From: Bacteroidota bacterium
Lineage (GTDB): Bacteria; Bacteroidota; Bacteroidia; Chitinophagales; Chitinophagaceae
Direction of reading: 5' to 3'
NCBI GenBank assembly: GCA_030706685.1
Contig: JAUZOA010000006.1
Coordinates: 1-64,000, forward strand
DNA: 64,000 nucleotides
Below, piece after piece: positions 33,419 through 43,249 of this stretch. Each line of letters begins with the position of its first letter. Positions within the stretch are counted from its first letter, which is position 1. Under the pieces are notes generated by a model, which was given only the letters and a program-made list of their open reading frames with translations, was not told where the DNA came from and made no database searches. The translations under genes were made by a program, and so were the position numbers.

Positions 33419-34664
33419 ATTTTTTTATGACCTTCACCTCTGGCGGGGCCGCAAAATATTGCCACGCGCTTTCCGCTTTCGCGGCATTAAACTTTCCATT
33501 AAATACAACCAACCTGTATTTTAATACATAAGTTTTTCCCGGCTCCAGTATCCAGTCTTTATCTTTTGTCGGGGCGAAATTGGCAAATACATCCCCCCGT
33601 CCATTATTCGCATTCTTATCCCATATCCGCAAGGGTTCGGGATGATTATAGTTGGCAGGATATGATAGCATCACCGCTCCGCCGTAATCATTACCGGGTA
33701 ATGCCCCCTGTACAATGCACCATCTTGCTTTGGAACCATCCGTATTATCTCTTGTTTTTCCTTCCGAGGTAAGCATTTCAGAATTATTCTTATCCCAGAA
33801 TTCCGTTGCACGCCAGCCAAGGCCTGCGTAGCGGTATGCCAGGATATGAAAAGGACTTTGTGTTGCGCAATTCAATTCTGAAGTAATATCAACAATGTAG
33901 TAGTCGCTGTTATCTTCCGGCTTATACACTCTTACCGTTTGCAATTCATTTAATGCGACTTTTTCACCACCACCTTTTTTTAATACTACATGTTCATGCA
34001 ACGCTTTGAACTCAGAATAAATGGACCCGTTTGTTTCAGCTATGAACCTGGCAAAACGAACTGTTCCTTTTTTATCGCCTATGTTCCAGAAGTCAATCGT
34101 ATCCCGTTCAAATAATACATGCGTCCATGGATTCCAGAGACCATAGTGATGATGGTGATCAGGCGGCTGAATCCTTGTAAGCTCCTGCCCATGCGGTGTC
34201 CACAAAGGATGAATGAAACCGCTTCTGCGGAAAGCTGTATCAAGTCCTGCGGGCGGATAAATAGTTTTGAAGTAATAACGAAGGAGATTGGTCTTGCCTG
34301 ATTGAAATGTCAGCATACCATCATAGGCGTCGGCGACTATTTCACTGAATTTACCCGGGACGGCCTTGACCAACTCATACTTTCTTTTGGAAGCAGTATT
34401 GTTTTTTGTTTCGATCAGCCAATGCAATGTCCGTTGTTCTCCCTGTACCACCTGGAATGGAACCGGAATTTTTTTATTGCCTTGTATTTCCACCAACGAT
34501 AAAGAAGAGTCAGCTATGTACGTGATCTCATCCAAATTAATACTGGCCGGTATTTCCAGCCCGTTGGTTGCTTGCGTCAGCTTTACTTCGAAACTGGCAA
34601 TTGTCTGTGCAGAACCAATAACAGATGTCATAAGAAATGATATGATAAATAATTTGTGCAGCAT
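33417..34664 (-). CDS. exported DUF6807 (PmoA-like) protein
   Basis: This 415-aa protein has a signal peptide ending near IGSAQ. The DUF6807 hallmark is a histidine-rich PPDHHHHYGLWNPW at about residue 165, followed by HPLWTPHGQE-type upstream residues and DGSKARWCIVQGA. Despite its database nickname, the family is not a methane monooxygenase. It is often found next to Gfo/Idh oxidoreductases in glycan loci and has no established reaction that I know of. The histidine cluster suggests a metal site. Confidence 0.78.
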   Translation of the reverse strand: MLHKLFIISFLMTSVIGSAQTIASFEVKLTQATNGLEIPASINLDEITYIADSSLSLVEIQGNKKIPVPFQVVQGEQRTLHWLIETKNNTASKRKYELVKAVPGKFSEIVADAYDGMLTFQSGKTNLLRYYFKTIYPPAGLDTAFRRSGFIHPLWTPHGQELTRIQPPDHHHHYGLWNPWTHVLFERDTIDFWNIGDKKGTVRFARFIAETNGSIYSEFKALHEHVVLKKGGGEKVALNELQTVRVYKPEDNSDYYIVDITSELNCATQSPFHILAYRYAGLGWRATEFWDKNNSEMLTSEGKTRDNTDGSKARWCIVQGALPGNDYGGAVMLSYPANYNHPEPLRIWDKNANNGRGDVFANFAPTKDKDWILEPGKTYVLKYRLVVFNGKFNAAKAESAWQYFAAPPEVKVIKK

Positions 34665-34673
34665 AAAAGCAGG

Positions 34674-37319
34674 TTAGTTGTTTATAGTTATTTCTGACTT
34701 TAATACATTGGATATTGTCTTCAGTTTTACGCCGGGTTGCCCGCCACCCACCGTTATTTCAAATTTCCCGGGCAGGGTTACCCGCTGGTTGGCCTCATTT
34801 AATACAGAAAAAGCATCCGGCTTTATCACCAGTTCGACCGTTTTCGTTTCACCTGCATCCAAATGAATCCTTTTAAAAGCTTTTAATGCCCGAACCGGGA
34901 TATGACCGCTCTTATTTTCATTCGATACATATACCTGTATTACTTCATCGCCGGCCAGGTTTCCCGTATTCTTTACGTTTACGGCAAACTTTATTTCATT
35001 GCCCGCTTTGTATTGATTATTGATCTTTAAATTATCGTAATTAAAAGTTGTATAACTCAACCCATACCCAAACGGATACAGGGGTTCGCCGGTAAAATAG
35101 CGATAGGTCTGTGTAGTAATATTGTAATCTTCGAACGAAGGAAGGTCGTTGATGGATTTATAAAAAGTAACCGGCAATTTCCCCCCGGGATTGTAATCAC
35201 CGAATAATACATTGGCAATCGCCTGCCCGGCCGCCTGCCCGGGATACCAGGCTTCGATGATCGCGGGAATTTTTTCATTTTCCCAGTTGATGGATAAAGC
35301 GCTTCCGTTTAATAATACCAGTACAACCGGTTTCCCCAATGCCTGTATTTCTCTGATCAATTGTTCCTGTACGGCCGGGAGATCCAACTTTGTCCTGTCG
35401 CCACCTTTGAAACCATCTATGGCAATATCCATTTCCTCGCCTTCCAGTCTTGCCGTTAATCCCATACAAAGTATGACTGCATCAGATTGTTTGGCTACTT
35501 CCAGCGCCTGTTTTTTCAGTTCATCTTTCGGGTTAGATGCCGGTACCGACCATACTAACTGCACTTGTGCATCGCCGTATGATTCGCCGGCTTCGATTTT
35601 TAATTTGTATTTTTTTCCTGCTTCCAGTTTTACCGGGACAGATTTTCTCAGCCTCGGATCACTGAATTCATCGCGGAAATGATAGGAGGTATTGACGATG
35701 ACTGTATCACCAAGATAAAAATTGACTTTGCAGGTAGTGATAATACCGAGTTGATACATCCCGGTTTTGGGGGGTGTTATCTCGCCGGTCCATCTTACCC
35801 CGAAATCATCATCATTCATATCGTTTCTTGGGGATTTATCTTTCCAGTTGGCATCGAGACTGCTGTCTGTTGCAGAAAATAATATAGCACCTTTAAATTC
35901 CCGGTTATTATAATAGTCCACTTTTAATCCCGCTGCGTTGTCATGTGATAAAGCTTTTCCCGGAATAACGGTAAACGAGGGAAGCCCTTCAGCCACTTCA
36001 GCTCCCTGCGCATATAAGATTTTTGTGTTGGGTAATTTTTCCCTGATACCTCTCAAAGGAGTAATGGGATCGGATGGTAAACCATTGTAATTACCCAGCA
36101 ACATCGTTGCTTGGTCTGCGTTGGGCCCGATCACAGCGATTGTTTTGATATCTTTTTTTAACGGGAGCAGGTTGTTTTCGTTTTTCAGTAACACAATAGA
36201 TTTTTGTGCAGCTTCCAATGCGAGATCGTGATGCTCTTTATTATCAACAACGCTGTAGGGTATTTGCGTATACTTCACCATCTCCGGCGGATCAAACATA
36301 CCCAACCTGAATCTTGCGGTAAAGAGCCGTTTCACCGCCACATCAATTTCAGCTTCGGTAATTATTTTTTTAGCGACTGCCTCTTTCAAACTTTGATAGG
36401 TTGTTGCGCATTCAAGATCACAACCTGATTTTACGGCAAGGGCCGATGCTTCTTCCGCTGTCGGCACTACTTTATGATGTTGGTAAATATCGCCGATCGC
36501 GCCGCAGTCGGAAACGACATAGCCATCAAACTTCCATTCATTCCTTAAAATATCCGTTAATAAATGATTGCTCCCGCAACAGGCTTCGCCATTCAGGCGA
36601 TTATAAGCGCACATGACCGAATATGCTTTTCCTTCTTTTACACCCATTTCAAATTGCGGAAGGTAAGTTTCCCGGAAATCTTTTTCATCAATTCTCGCAT
36701 CAAAAGAATGACGCTCCGGTTCGGGCCCGCTGTGTACGGCAAAATGTTTTACGGTCGCGATAGTTTTAAAATACTTTGGATCATCTCCCTGCAAACCTTT
36801 GATGAATTGGACAGCCATTTTTCCTGTGAGGAAAGGATCTTCTCCATAAGTCTCCTGCCCGCGTCCCCAGCGGGGATCGCGGAATATATTGATATTGGGC
36901 GACCAGAAAGTAAGTCCCTGGTATATTAATCTTTTTCCTTTATTGGCAAAATCATGATGCTTGGCGCGGGCCTCATCGGATATGGAAGTAGCAACCCGGA
37001 GCATCATGTCTTCATCCCATGTAGCGCCGAGACCAATGGCTTGCGGGTAAACCGTCGCCAGTCCTGCCCGGGCCACACCATGCAGGCATTCATTCCACCA
37101 ATTGTATTCAGGTACGCCCAACCTGTCAATCGCCGGGGAAGCATTCATCATCTGGCTGATCTTTTCGTCCAGCGTCATTCTTCCTACGAGATCATTTACC
37201 CTCTCTTCAACAGGCAGATCAGGATTGAGAAAGGGAAACTTGTATTCCTTTTTTGTTTTGCAGGTTGAAAGGATCAAGGAAAGGAAAGTAATTGTAATTG
37301 ATTTGAACAGGGTCTTCAT
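34674..37319 (-). CDS. GH3 beta-xylosidase/glucosidase with PA14 insert, lipoprotein (copy 1)
   Basis: I start this gene at the ATG at 37319 rather than the track's 37382. From there the product begins MKTLFKSITITFLSLILSTCKT, a clean lipoprotein signal, and is 881 aa long. The first barrel has GATWDEDMMLR and the nucleophile Asp in GYVVSDCGAIG; the sandwich domain is interrupted by a PA14 domain (WTGEITPPKTGMYQLGI). A fibronectin-III-like tail follows (VIQVYVSNE). The extracellular beta-xylosidase role fits the array. It stands just downstream of a paralogous GH3 gene. Confidence 0.93.
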   Translation of the reverse strand: MKTLFKSITITFLSLILSTCKTKKEYKFPFLNPDLPVEERVNDLVGRMTLDEKISQMMNASPAIDRLGVPEYNWWNECLHGVARAGLATVYPQAIGLGATWDEDMMLRVATSISDEARAKHHDFANKGKRLIYQGLTFWSPNINIFRDPRWGRGQETYGEDPFLTGKMAVQFIKGLQGDDPKYFKTIATVKHFAVHSGPEPERHSFDARIDEKDFRETYLPQFEMGVKEGKAYSVMCAYNRLNGEACCGSNHLLTDILRNEWKFDGYVVSDCGAIGDIYQHHKVVPTAEEASALAVKSGCDLECATTYQSLKEAVAKKIITEAEIDVAVKRLFTARFRLGMFDPPEMVKYTQIPYSVVDNKEHHDLALEAAQKSIVLLKNENNLLPLKKDIKTIAVIGPNADQATMLLGNYNGLPSDPITPLRGIREKLPNTKILYAQGAEVAEGLPSFTVIPGKALSHDNAAGLKVDYYNNREFKGAILFSATDSSLDANWKDKSPRNDMNDDDFGVRWTGEITPPKTGMYQLGIITTCKVNFYLGDTVIVNTSYHFRDEFSDPRLRKSVPVKLEAGKKYKLKIEAGESYGDAQVQLVWSVPASNPKDELKKQALEVAKQSDAVILCMGLTARLEGEEMDIAIDGFKGGDRTKLDLPAVQEQLIREIQALGKPVVLVLLNGSALSINWENEKIPAIIEAWYPGQAAGQAIANVLFGDYNPGGKLPVTFYKSINDLPSFEDYNITTQTYRYFTGEPLYPFGYGLSYTTFNYDNLKINNQYKAGNEIKFAVNVKNTGNLAGDEVIQVYVSNENKSGHIPVRALKAFKRIHLDAGETKTVELVIKPDAFSVLNEANQRVTLPGKFEITVGGGQPGVKLKTISNVLKSEITINN

Positions 37320-37381
37320 TGTTAATATTTTTTTTGTTACCAGCTTTAGTTCTCTGCTCACCGTTGACAACTCATCACTCA

Positions 37382-40012
37382 CTACTCAATCTTCACTTCA
37401 GCTTTTACCACGTTGCCACTTGTCTTATTCTTTTCACCGGGTTGCCCGCCGCCAATACTAATCAACACTTTTCCTTTGACCTGTTTTAATGTTCCTTTAT
37501 CATCCACCACCGAAAGATCCGCCGGGCTTAATTCAAATTGAACAACTTTGCTTTCACCCGCTTTCAGGGAAATTCTTTTAAAACCCCTCAAAGCCCTGAG
37601 CGGAGATTTTATTGTTTTATTTTCATTGGAAGCATACAACTGGACTACTTCTTCGCCATCCCTTTTGCCTGTATTAGTAACCCTTGCGCTTACTAAAATT
37701 TTTTTACCGGTCGCTGAACTAAGGGGCAATTTCAACTGGTCATAAAAAAAACTTGTATAGCTAAGACCATAACCAAAGCCATACAAGGGGTCGCCTTTAA
37801 AATAACGGTAAGTGCGGTTCTCCATCGAATAACTATTGAACTCCGGAAGGTCGCTGTCACTTTTATAAAAAGTAACAGGTAAACGTCCCGCGGGATTATA
37901 ATCACCAAACAAAACATCAGCGATCGCTGTACCGGCCGACTGACCGCCATACCATGCATTGACGATCGCCGGGATATTTTCAGCTTCCCAGGGAATGGCG
38001 ACAGCACTGCCCGTCATCATTACAAATACAACAGGCTTGCCGGTTGTATTGATTGCTTTCATCAATTCGGTCTGTATTTTCGGCAGCAGAATTGAAGTGC
38101 GATCACCTCCATTAAAGCCGGGATAATCCACTCTCATTTCTTCTCCTTCTAATTGAGGAGAAATACCGCCTACAAAAACGATAGCATCGGCATCCTTGAC
38201 GCGGTTTGCCAATGCAGTGAAATCAGTTTTTTCGTAATTGCCGGCCCTGAGTTTTATATTGGCTTTACCCTGTCCCTGCCAGTATTCCACAACAATTTTA
38301 TAAACGCTGTCTTTCTTTGTATTTAATTTATACGTTCTTGCTCCAAAACGATTCCTCGTCCAGGTATTGATTTGTTCTTTGCCATTTATTATCAATTTGT
38401 ATCCATCATCCCCGTCTGTTTCAAAAGTGATATCACCATTTTTATTCGCGGTAAAGTTGGTGGTGTATCTTGCTGAAAAGTCTATCGCCCTGATATTCCC
38501 GGCTACTCCTTCGCCTTCCTGCCAGGCATGATCCAATTTATCTTCCTGCCTTGTTATTTCCGGCTCACCTTTCAACTCTTTATTGCTGAAATATTCAGCT
38601 TTGAAACCGGGTTTGCCTTCGTAAGAATATTGATTGCTTATATCTGAATAAGCCAGCAAAGTGTCATTAGTAAAATTGACGGCTCTCTCAAAAACTACTT
38701 CTGTGCCGGCTCCGAGTTTATTTTTTATTCCCTGCAGGGCTGTGATTATTTCTGAAGGAATGCCATTATAGTTTCCTAAAACAGAAACACTGTTATCAGC
38801 ATTAGGCCCGAGTACAGCTATCTTTTTTATTTTCCTGCTCAAAGGCAAAGTATTGTTCTCATTTCTTAGCAAGACAATGGATTGCTGTGCCATCTTCAAT
38901 GAATGAGCTTTATGCTCAGGGCTTTCCAAAACGGAGGCGGGGGTCTGCGCATATTTGACCATGGAAGGAGGATCAAACATTCCCAGGCGGAACCGGATCA
39001 TGAACAATCTTTTGACAGATACATCAATTTGTTTTTCGGGAATTTTTCCATCCTTCACGGCTTTCACCAATGCTTTATAAGCATCCGTACCGCATTCCAC
39101 ATCGGTTCCATGAAAGACAGCGTCGGCCGAAGCACTTTCGGCATCGGGATGTGTTTTATGATTTTTGAAAAAATCATCAATGGCCCCGCAATCGGAAGTA
39201 ACATAACCGCTGAACTTCCACCGGTTGCGAAGGATATCAATCATTAATTCATCGCTGCCGCAACAGGGCTGCTTCTTGAAAGCGTTATAGGCGCACATTA
39301 CCCCGGCTACTTTTGCGTTCGTAACCAGTTCGCGGAAAGCAGGCAGGTAAGTATCCCACAGGTCATAGTCGCTCACTTCCGCATCAAACACATGCCGCAA
39401 TGGTTCGGGACCGCTATGCACCGCATAATGTTTGGCGCAGGCAGCTGCCTTCAGGTATTTCGGATCATCACCCTGCAATCCTCTTACAAAAGCTTTTCCC
39501 ATGGTGCCGGTAAGAAAAGGATCTTCTCCATACGTTTCCTGGCCTCGTCCCCATCGGGGATCGCGAAAAATATTAATGTTGGGTGTCCAGTAGGTCAGCC
39601 CCTGGTATCTTGTGCCATATTTATTTTTTTGAACATTATCGTAATAGATAGCTCTTCCTTCCATCGCGGAATAGTCCGCCATTTTATGTAATGAAGCGGT
39701 ATCAAAAGTTGCAGCCATAGCAATAGCCTGGGGATAAACCGTTACCCTGTAGGGTGTGCGGGCAACACCATGCAATATTTCATTCCACCATTCATAAGCC
39801 GGTATTCCAAGGCGCTCAATGGCCGGCGCCGTATTCAGCATCTGCGCTACTTTTTCTTCCAGCGTCAACCGGCTTACGAGATCATTTACTCTTTGTTCAA
39901 ACGAAAGAGTATAATCCTGGAAAGGATATTTGCTGCCGCGTTGAGCATTACACAGCAGGAGCGAAAATAGAAATGAGGTGGTTGCTAATAAGATGTGGCG
40001 GGCCCTTTTCAT
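37382..40012 (-). CDS. GH3 beta-xylosidase/glucosidase with PA14 insert, secreted (copy 2)
   Basis: The likely start is the ATG at 40012, giving MKRARHILLATTSFLFSLLLCNAQ, a signal peptide; the eight extra residues in the track are not needed. The product is 876 aa. The nucleophile Asp is in GYVTSDCGAID. Long matches to copy 1 include NIFRDPRWGRGQETYGEDPFL and MCAYNAFKKQPCCGSD. A PA14 insert (ARYTTNFTANKNGDITFETD) and a fibronectin-III-like tail complete the usual layout. It probably splits xylobiose and xylo-oligomers. The PA14 inserts differ more than the barrels, so specificity may differ between the copies. Confidence 0.93.
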   Translation of the reverse strand: MKRARHILLATTSFLFSLLLCNAQRGSKYPFQDYTLSFEQRVNDLVSRLTLEEKVAQMLNTAPAIERLGIPAYEWWNEILHGVARTPYRVTVYPQAIAMAATFDTASLHKMADYSAMEGRAIYYDNVQKNKYGTRYQGLTYWTPNINIFRDPRWGRGQETYGEDPFLTGTMGKAFVRGLQGDDPKYLKAAACAKHYAVHSGPEPLRHVFDAEVSDYDLWDTYLPAFRELVTNAKVAGVMCAYNAFKKQPCCGSDELMIDILRNRWKFSGYVTSDCGAIDDFFKNHKTHPDAESASADAVFHGTDVECGTDAYKALVKAVKDGKIPEKQIDVSVKRLFMIRFRLGMFDPPSMVKYAQTPASVLESPEHKAHSLKMAQQSIVLLRNENNTLPLSRKIKKIAVLGPNADNSVSVLGNYNGIPSEIITALQGIKNKLGAGTEVVFERAVNFTNDTLLAYSDISNQYSYEGKPGFKAEYFSNKELKGEPEITRQEDKLDHAWQEGEGVAGNIRAIDFSARYTTNFTANKNGDITFETDGDDGYKLIINGKEQINTWTRNRFGARTYKLNTKKDSVYKIVVEYWQGQGKANIKLRAGNYEKTDFTALANRVKDADAIVFVGGISPQLEGEEMRVDYPGFNGGDRTSILLPKIQTELMKAINTTGKPVVFVMMTGSAVAIPWEAENIPAIVNAWYGGQSAGTAIADVLFGDYNPAGRLPVTFYKSDSDLPEFNSYSMENRTYRYFKGDPLYGFGYGLSYTSFFYDQLKLPLSSATGKKILVSARVTNTGKRDGEEVVQLYASNENKTIKSPLRALRGFKRISLKAGESKVVQFELSPADLSVVDDKGTLKQVKGKVLISIGGGQPGEKNKTSGNVVKAEVKIE

Positions 40013-40095
40013 TAGTATGTTTTTTTTTATAATCATTTTTTCAGGTAAAAAAAGTAAGGAATCTGAGAATGTGCTTGCGAAATATTGTTTGAAAA

Positions 40096-41475
40096 TTATT
40101 TAAAATATTTTCCTGCGAACTCGATAAACGTCGGCCAATTGGGTACAGGTGTATGTCCATCTTCATGTTGCCTGTACCCGATATCTCCATCAATTAATGT
40201 AGTTCCGATCGGCGGATATTCTGCTGTTCCCATATCTTTTTTTCCTAAAAGCTTATAAACAGGTCCTGCTGCGGCTGCGGCCATAAACATTCCTCTTGTA
40301 TCTACCCATCCATCGCCTTTCGAACCACCGCTGATGAATACAGGTCGCGGGGCGCACATCGCAATCAATTCGTGTGAATCCACCGGCATATCACCCCAGT
40401 TCAGGGGTCCGGCATATTTAATAAAGTTGCCGGCCATCCAATGATATTCACCGGAACCGGCTACGTTTTCTACAATTTCACCGGCATTGCGGCGATGCAA
40501 CTTAGCGCCGCCTTCTCCTGATGAACTAACAAAAGCAGTTGCAAAACGGGGATTATAGGCTAATGTGACCAATGCAGCTTTACCATAACGGGAATGTCCT
40601 TCAATCGCCACTTTTCTTGCATCAATAGCTTTATCAATTTCAAAATAATCCATCGCCCGATCTGCACCCCATGCCCATGCACGCAACGAACCCCAGTCAT
40701 CGGGTTTGCGGGGTTGTCCTTTATTTACTAAACCGATAATACCCTGTGTAAGCCCTGCACCATTATCTGCTTGTATACTTCCGGGAACGAGAATGGCATA
40801 GCCCCATCCTTTTGCTAAAACCTGTTGTTGCCAGGAAGGGGGTTGCGGGGGGGCCGGTTTGGTTGTATCACGTGGAGGGCCGGGCACCCTGAAGCCGGGA
40901 GGGAACACAAAACCAAATTCCATCACTACAGGTACGGGACCCGTTGCATTAGCAGGAACGGATAAGGTAAGATCAATATTTACGTTGATTGACGGGTAAG
41001 ATGAATTATCAACATGGCCAACCAATTTTTTTGTATGCACTTTCACATCTCCATTCATTTCCATGGTGTCTTTGGTTACTTCCCATTTTACTTTGGGTGT
41101 ATTCTTTGGCATGCGGCCATAAATTTCCCTGTCAAAATCTTCTACTATTTCCGGGCGGCGTTTGTCCCACCACATTTTTGCCGTAGTAATTTTCTGGCCA
41201 TTCTTCAGCATCAATGGGTCTGGTAAATTGGGATATGGGTTCGCTTTCGATTCATCATAATTAGCGGCATTCGGAGCATTTGGGTTATTGCCATTAGCGC
41301 CCGGCCGCACAGTTGTGATATTTAATTCCGCGAGCATTTGTTTATAATCCTGCTGGGTCATGCGGTTCATGCTGTCCCTGCGCAAACTGTCTGCGGGCGA
41401 AAGCCTGCCGAATTGTGAGTAGCTGTGCAATGCTATCACCAGTCCCATAAAAAATAGTCCTGCTATTTTTTTCAT
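40096..41475 (-). CDS. CE15 glucuronoyl esterase, secreted (copy 1)
   Basis: The signal peptide starts at the ATG at 41475 (MKKIAGLFFMGLVIALHSYSQ); the track's ten extra residues are not needed. The 459-aa product shows the CE15 serine elbow GHSRYGKAAL, the conserved MPVDSHELIAMCAPRP and the histidine region QHEDGHTPVPN. A KWEVTKDTMEMN-type insertion precedes the core. CE15 enzymes cut the ester between lignin alcohols and 4-O-methylglucuronic acid on xylan. That fits GH115 and GH67 in the same array. A related gene lies at 44105. Confidence 0.9.
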   Translation of the reverse strand: MKKIAGLFFMGLVIALHSYSQFGRLSPADSLRRDSMNRMTQQDYKQMLAELNITTVRPGANGNNPNAPNAANYDESKANPYPNLPDPLMLKNGQKITTAKMWWDKRRPEIVEDFDREIYGRMPKNTPKVKWEVTKDTMEMNGDVKVHTKKLVGHVDNSSYPSINVNIDLTLSVPANATGPVPVVMEFGFVFPPGFRVPGPPRDTTKPAPPQPPSWQQQVLAKGWGYAILVPGSIQADNGAGLTQGIIGLVNKGQPRKPDDWGSLRAWAWGADRAMDYFEIDKAIDARKVAIEGHSRYGKAALVTLAYNPRFATAFVSSSGEGGAKLHRRNAGEIVENVAGSGEYHWMAGNFIKYAGPLNWGDMPVDSHELIAMCAPRPVFISGGSKGDGWVDTRGMFMAAAAAGPVYKLLGKKDMGTAEYPPIGTTLIDGDIGYRQHEDGHTPVPNWPTFIEFAGKYFK

Positions 41476-41531
41476 TGTATCACCTTTAGGTATTAAATGA
41501 AACATAATATGGTTCTTTCTCGCAATTAATT

Positions 41532-43157
41532 TTAATAGGTATATAACTTTACATGTTGAATACTATATTCATTGCAGGGTATCCTTACATGTCTTCCCTG
41601 GTGATCCTGGTCACCATTCATGCGGCGTCCCGGGATCCATTTTCCATTATCAAATTGGCCTTCATCCACACTGATAAAACCAGCTTTCCGGTTGACGATT
41701 ACTGATGCAAACGTTATTACTATGCCGGTACCTGCGACATAAAACTCACCAGGAGCAACAGAAATAATAATACATCCTGTTAAAGGCCATTCATCGTTTT
41801 TTGCGCCAGGAGACCATCCGAGTTTATATTCATGGCTTACAACCAGGGAATAGTCCCCCATTTTAACCTCTTTCGGCAAAGAATCTTTATTTAATAAAAA
41901 ACCATTAACCGCGCCGGTTGACTGGTATTTAGTAATTAAAGGGCTTACCTGTTTTAGTATGTTATACGCTTTACCTATCGGTTCTTTTTCCGGGTGATCC
42001 GTTGATTCAATAGAAAATGGAGAGAAGGCCAGGCAATTATAATTTCCAAAAGCGAAGAAAGCCTTGGCATCAATACCTTTTTCAAAACGGATTTCAGGAA
42101 TAAACAAAGGATCGGAATATCTTGTATATAAGTCGCACCAATGTTTGAAATCCGGGTTGTAAAAATCAGGGGCCAGTATATCAATTGAGGGAGTTCCAGC
42201 TTTCCACACGTCCATTATATGTGGCAATGGCCCGGCGCTGGGATATTGGCCTGGCTTCAATCCGGGGCGATTCAATGCAGCATTCACATACATGGGTAAA
42301 TCATACACAGCCTTACCTGCTGTTGCTAACTCATTGACAAAAGTGGCATAATGCCAGGCCATAAAAATTTCATCTGTATAAAGGCTTTTCCCAAATATTT
42401 CTTCCCAGTTGCCGGAGGTTTTATATCCATTAGCTTCCCAGGCAGATTTGATTTCGGGACTCAAAACGAGCCTGTTTTTTTCCAGGTAAATCAATAGTTG
42501 TTCAGGAACAACCTGGCTGAAAGCTGTAGTGGCCCCTTCATCATAATCGCGCGCATCGGGAAGCATACCTATTTCATTCTCCACTTGTATTGTAATAACT
42601 GTGTTTTGAATGCTATCAATATGCCTGATATGATGCATGAGTTTTACAAATGCATGTTTATCTGCTTCAAGATTATTCTTATTGAATGGAGTTAATATTT
42701 CTTGTTGACTTCCGCTTTTGTCCAATATCCTGGGAAACCTTTCTGTATTGGTCTTGACCCAGGCGGGTACGTAACAGGACATACTATTCTTCCATGCGCC
42801 AAACCATAACAACACCAGTTTCATATTGGCCAAACGGGCATTCTTAATCAAACTATCCAGTAAGGAGAAATCAAATCGTCCTTCACCGGGTTCAACCAGT
42901 TCCCAATATACAGGTGCAATAACCGTGTTAAGGTTCATCTGCTTTAACCTCGGCCATATGGGTCTCATATAGACATTACTCGACGCGCTTGAATTGCCAA
43001 GTTCACCTCCAAGAATCAAATATGGTTTATCATTTACCAATAACTGGGTATATTTTCCCTTCTTTACCAGCCGGGGCATATGATCTGGTGCTGCTTGTGC
43101 ATTTACCCGCGATGAGCAGAAAAGAATTATTCCTATGACGAATAATTTACTTTTCAT
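41532..43157 (-). CDS. GH35-type beta-galactosidase-like enzyme (DUF5597 C-terminus), secreted
   Basis: This 541-aa protein has a signal peptide ending near VNAQ. The GH35 barrel (about residues 30-350) includes LILGGELGNSSASS, NTVIAPVYWELVEPGEGRFDF, the acid/base Glu in QVENEIGML and the likely nucleophile Glu in LFIPEIRF. The C-terminal region (about 360-535) matches the DUF5597 companion domain of this GH35 subgroup. Galactose side chains of complex xylans are a plausible substrate, but the subgroup's specificity is not fixed. It is followed by CE15 copy 1 after 56 bp. Confidence 0.85.
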   Translation of the reverse strand: MKSKLFVIGIILFCSSRVNAQAAPDHMPRLVKKGKYTQLLVNDKPYLILGGELGNSSASSNVYMRPIWPRLKQMNLNTVIAPVYWELVEPGEGRFDFSLLDSLIKNARLANMKLVLLWFGAWKNSMSCYVPAWVKTNTERFPRILDKSGSQQEILTPFNKNNLEADKHAFVKLMHHIRHIDSIQNTVITIQVENEIGMLPDARDYDEGATTAFSQVVPEQLLIYLEKNRLVLSPEIKSAWEANGYKTSGNWEEIFGKSLYTDEIFMAWHYATFVNELATAGKAVYDLPMYVNAALNRPGLKPGQYPSAGPLPHIMDVWKAGTPSIDILAPDFYNPDFKHWCDLYTRYSDPLFIPEIRFEKGIDAKAFFAFGNYNCLAFSPFSIESTDHPEKEPIGKAYNILKQVSPLITKYQSTGAVNGFLLNKDSLPKEVKMGDYSLVVSHEYKLGWSPGAKNDEWPLTGCIIISVAPGEFYVAGTGIVITFASVIVNRKAGFISVDEGQFDNGKWIPGRRMNGDQDHQGRHVRIPCNEYSIQHVKLYTY

Positions 43158-43249
43158 AAAAAGATTTTTTGAATTCCCGGATACTCATCCTTCTTTATTA
43201 TTAATTGTTGAATCAATAAGTGACTGTTTCCAGTATATTTTAGGTGATC

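Noticed and set aside
35212-35682. 156-aa plus-strand ORF opposite GH3
   Set aside because: It is a shadow with Ser/Ala-rich composition over the conserved GH3 sandwich domain.
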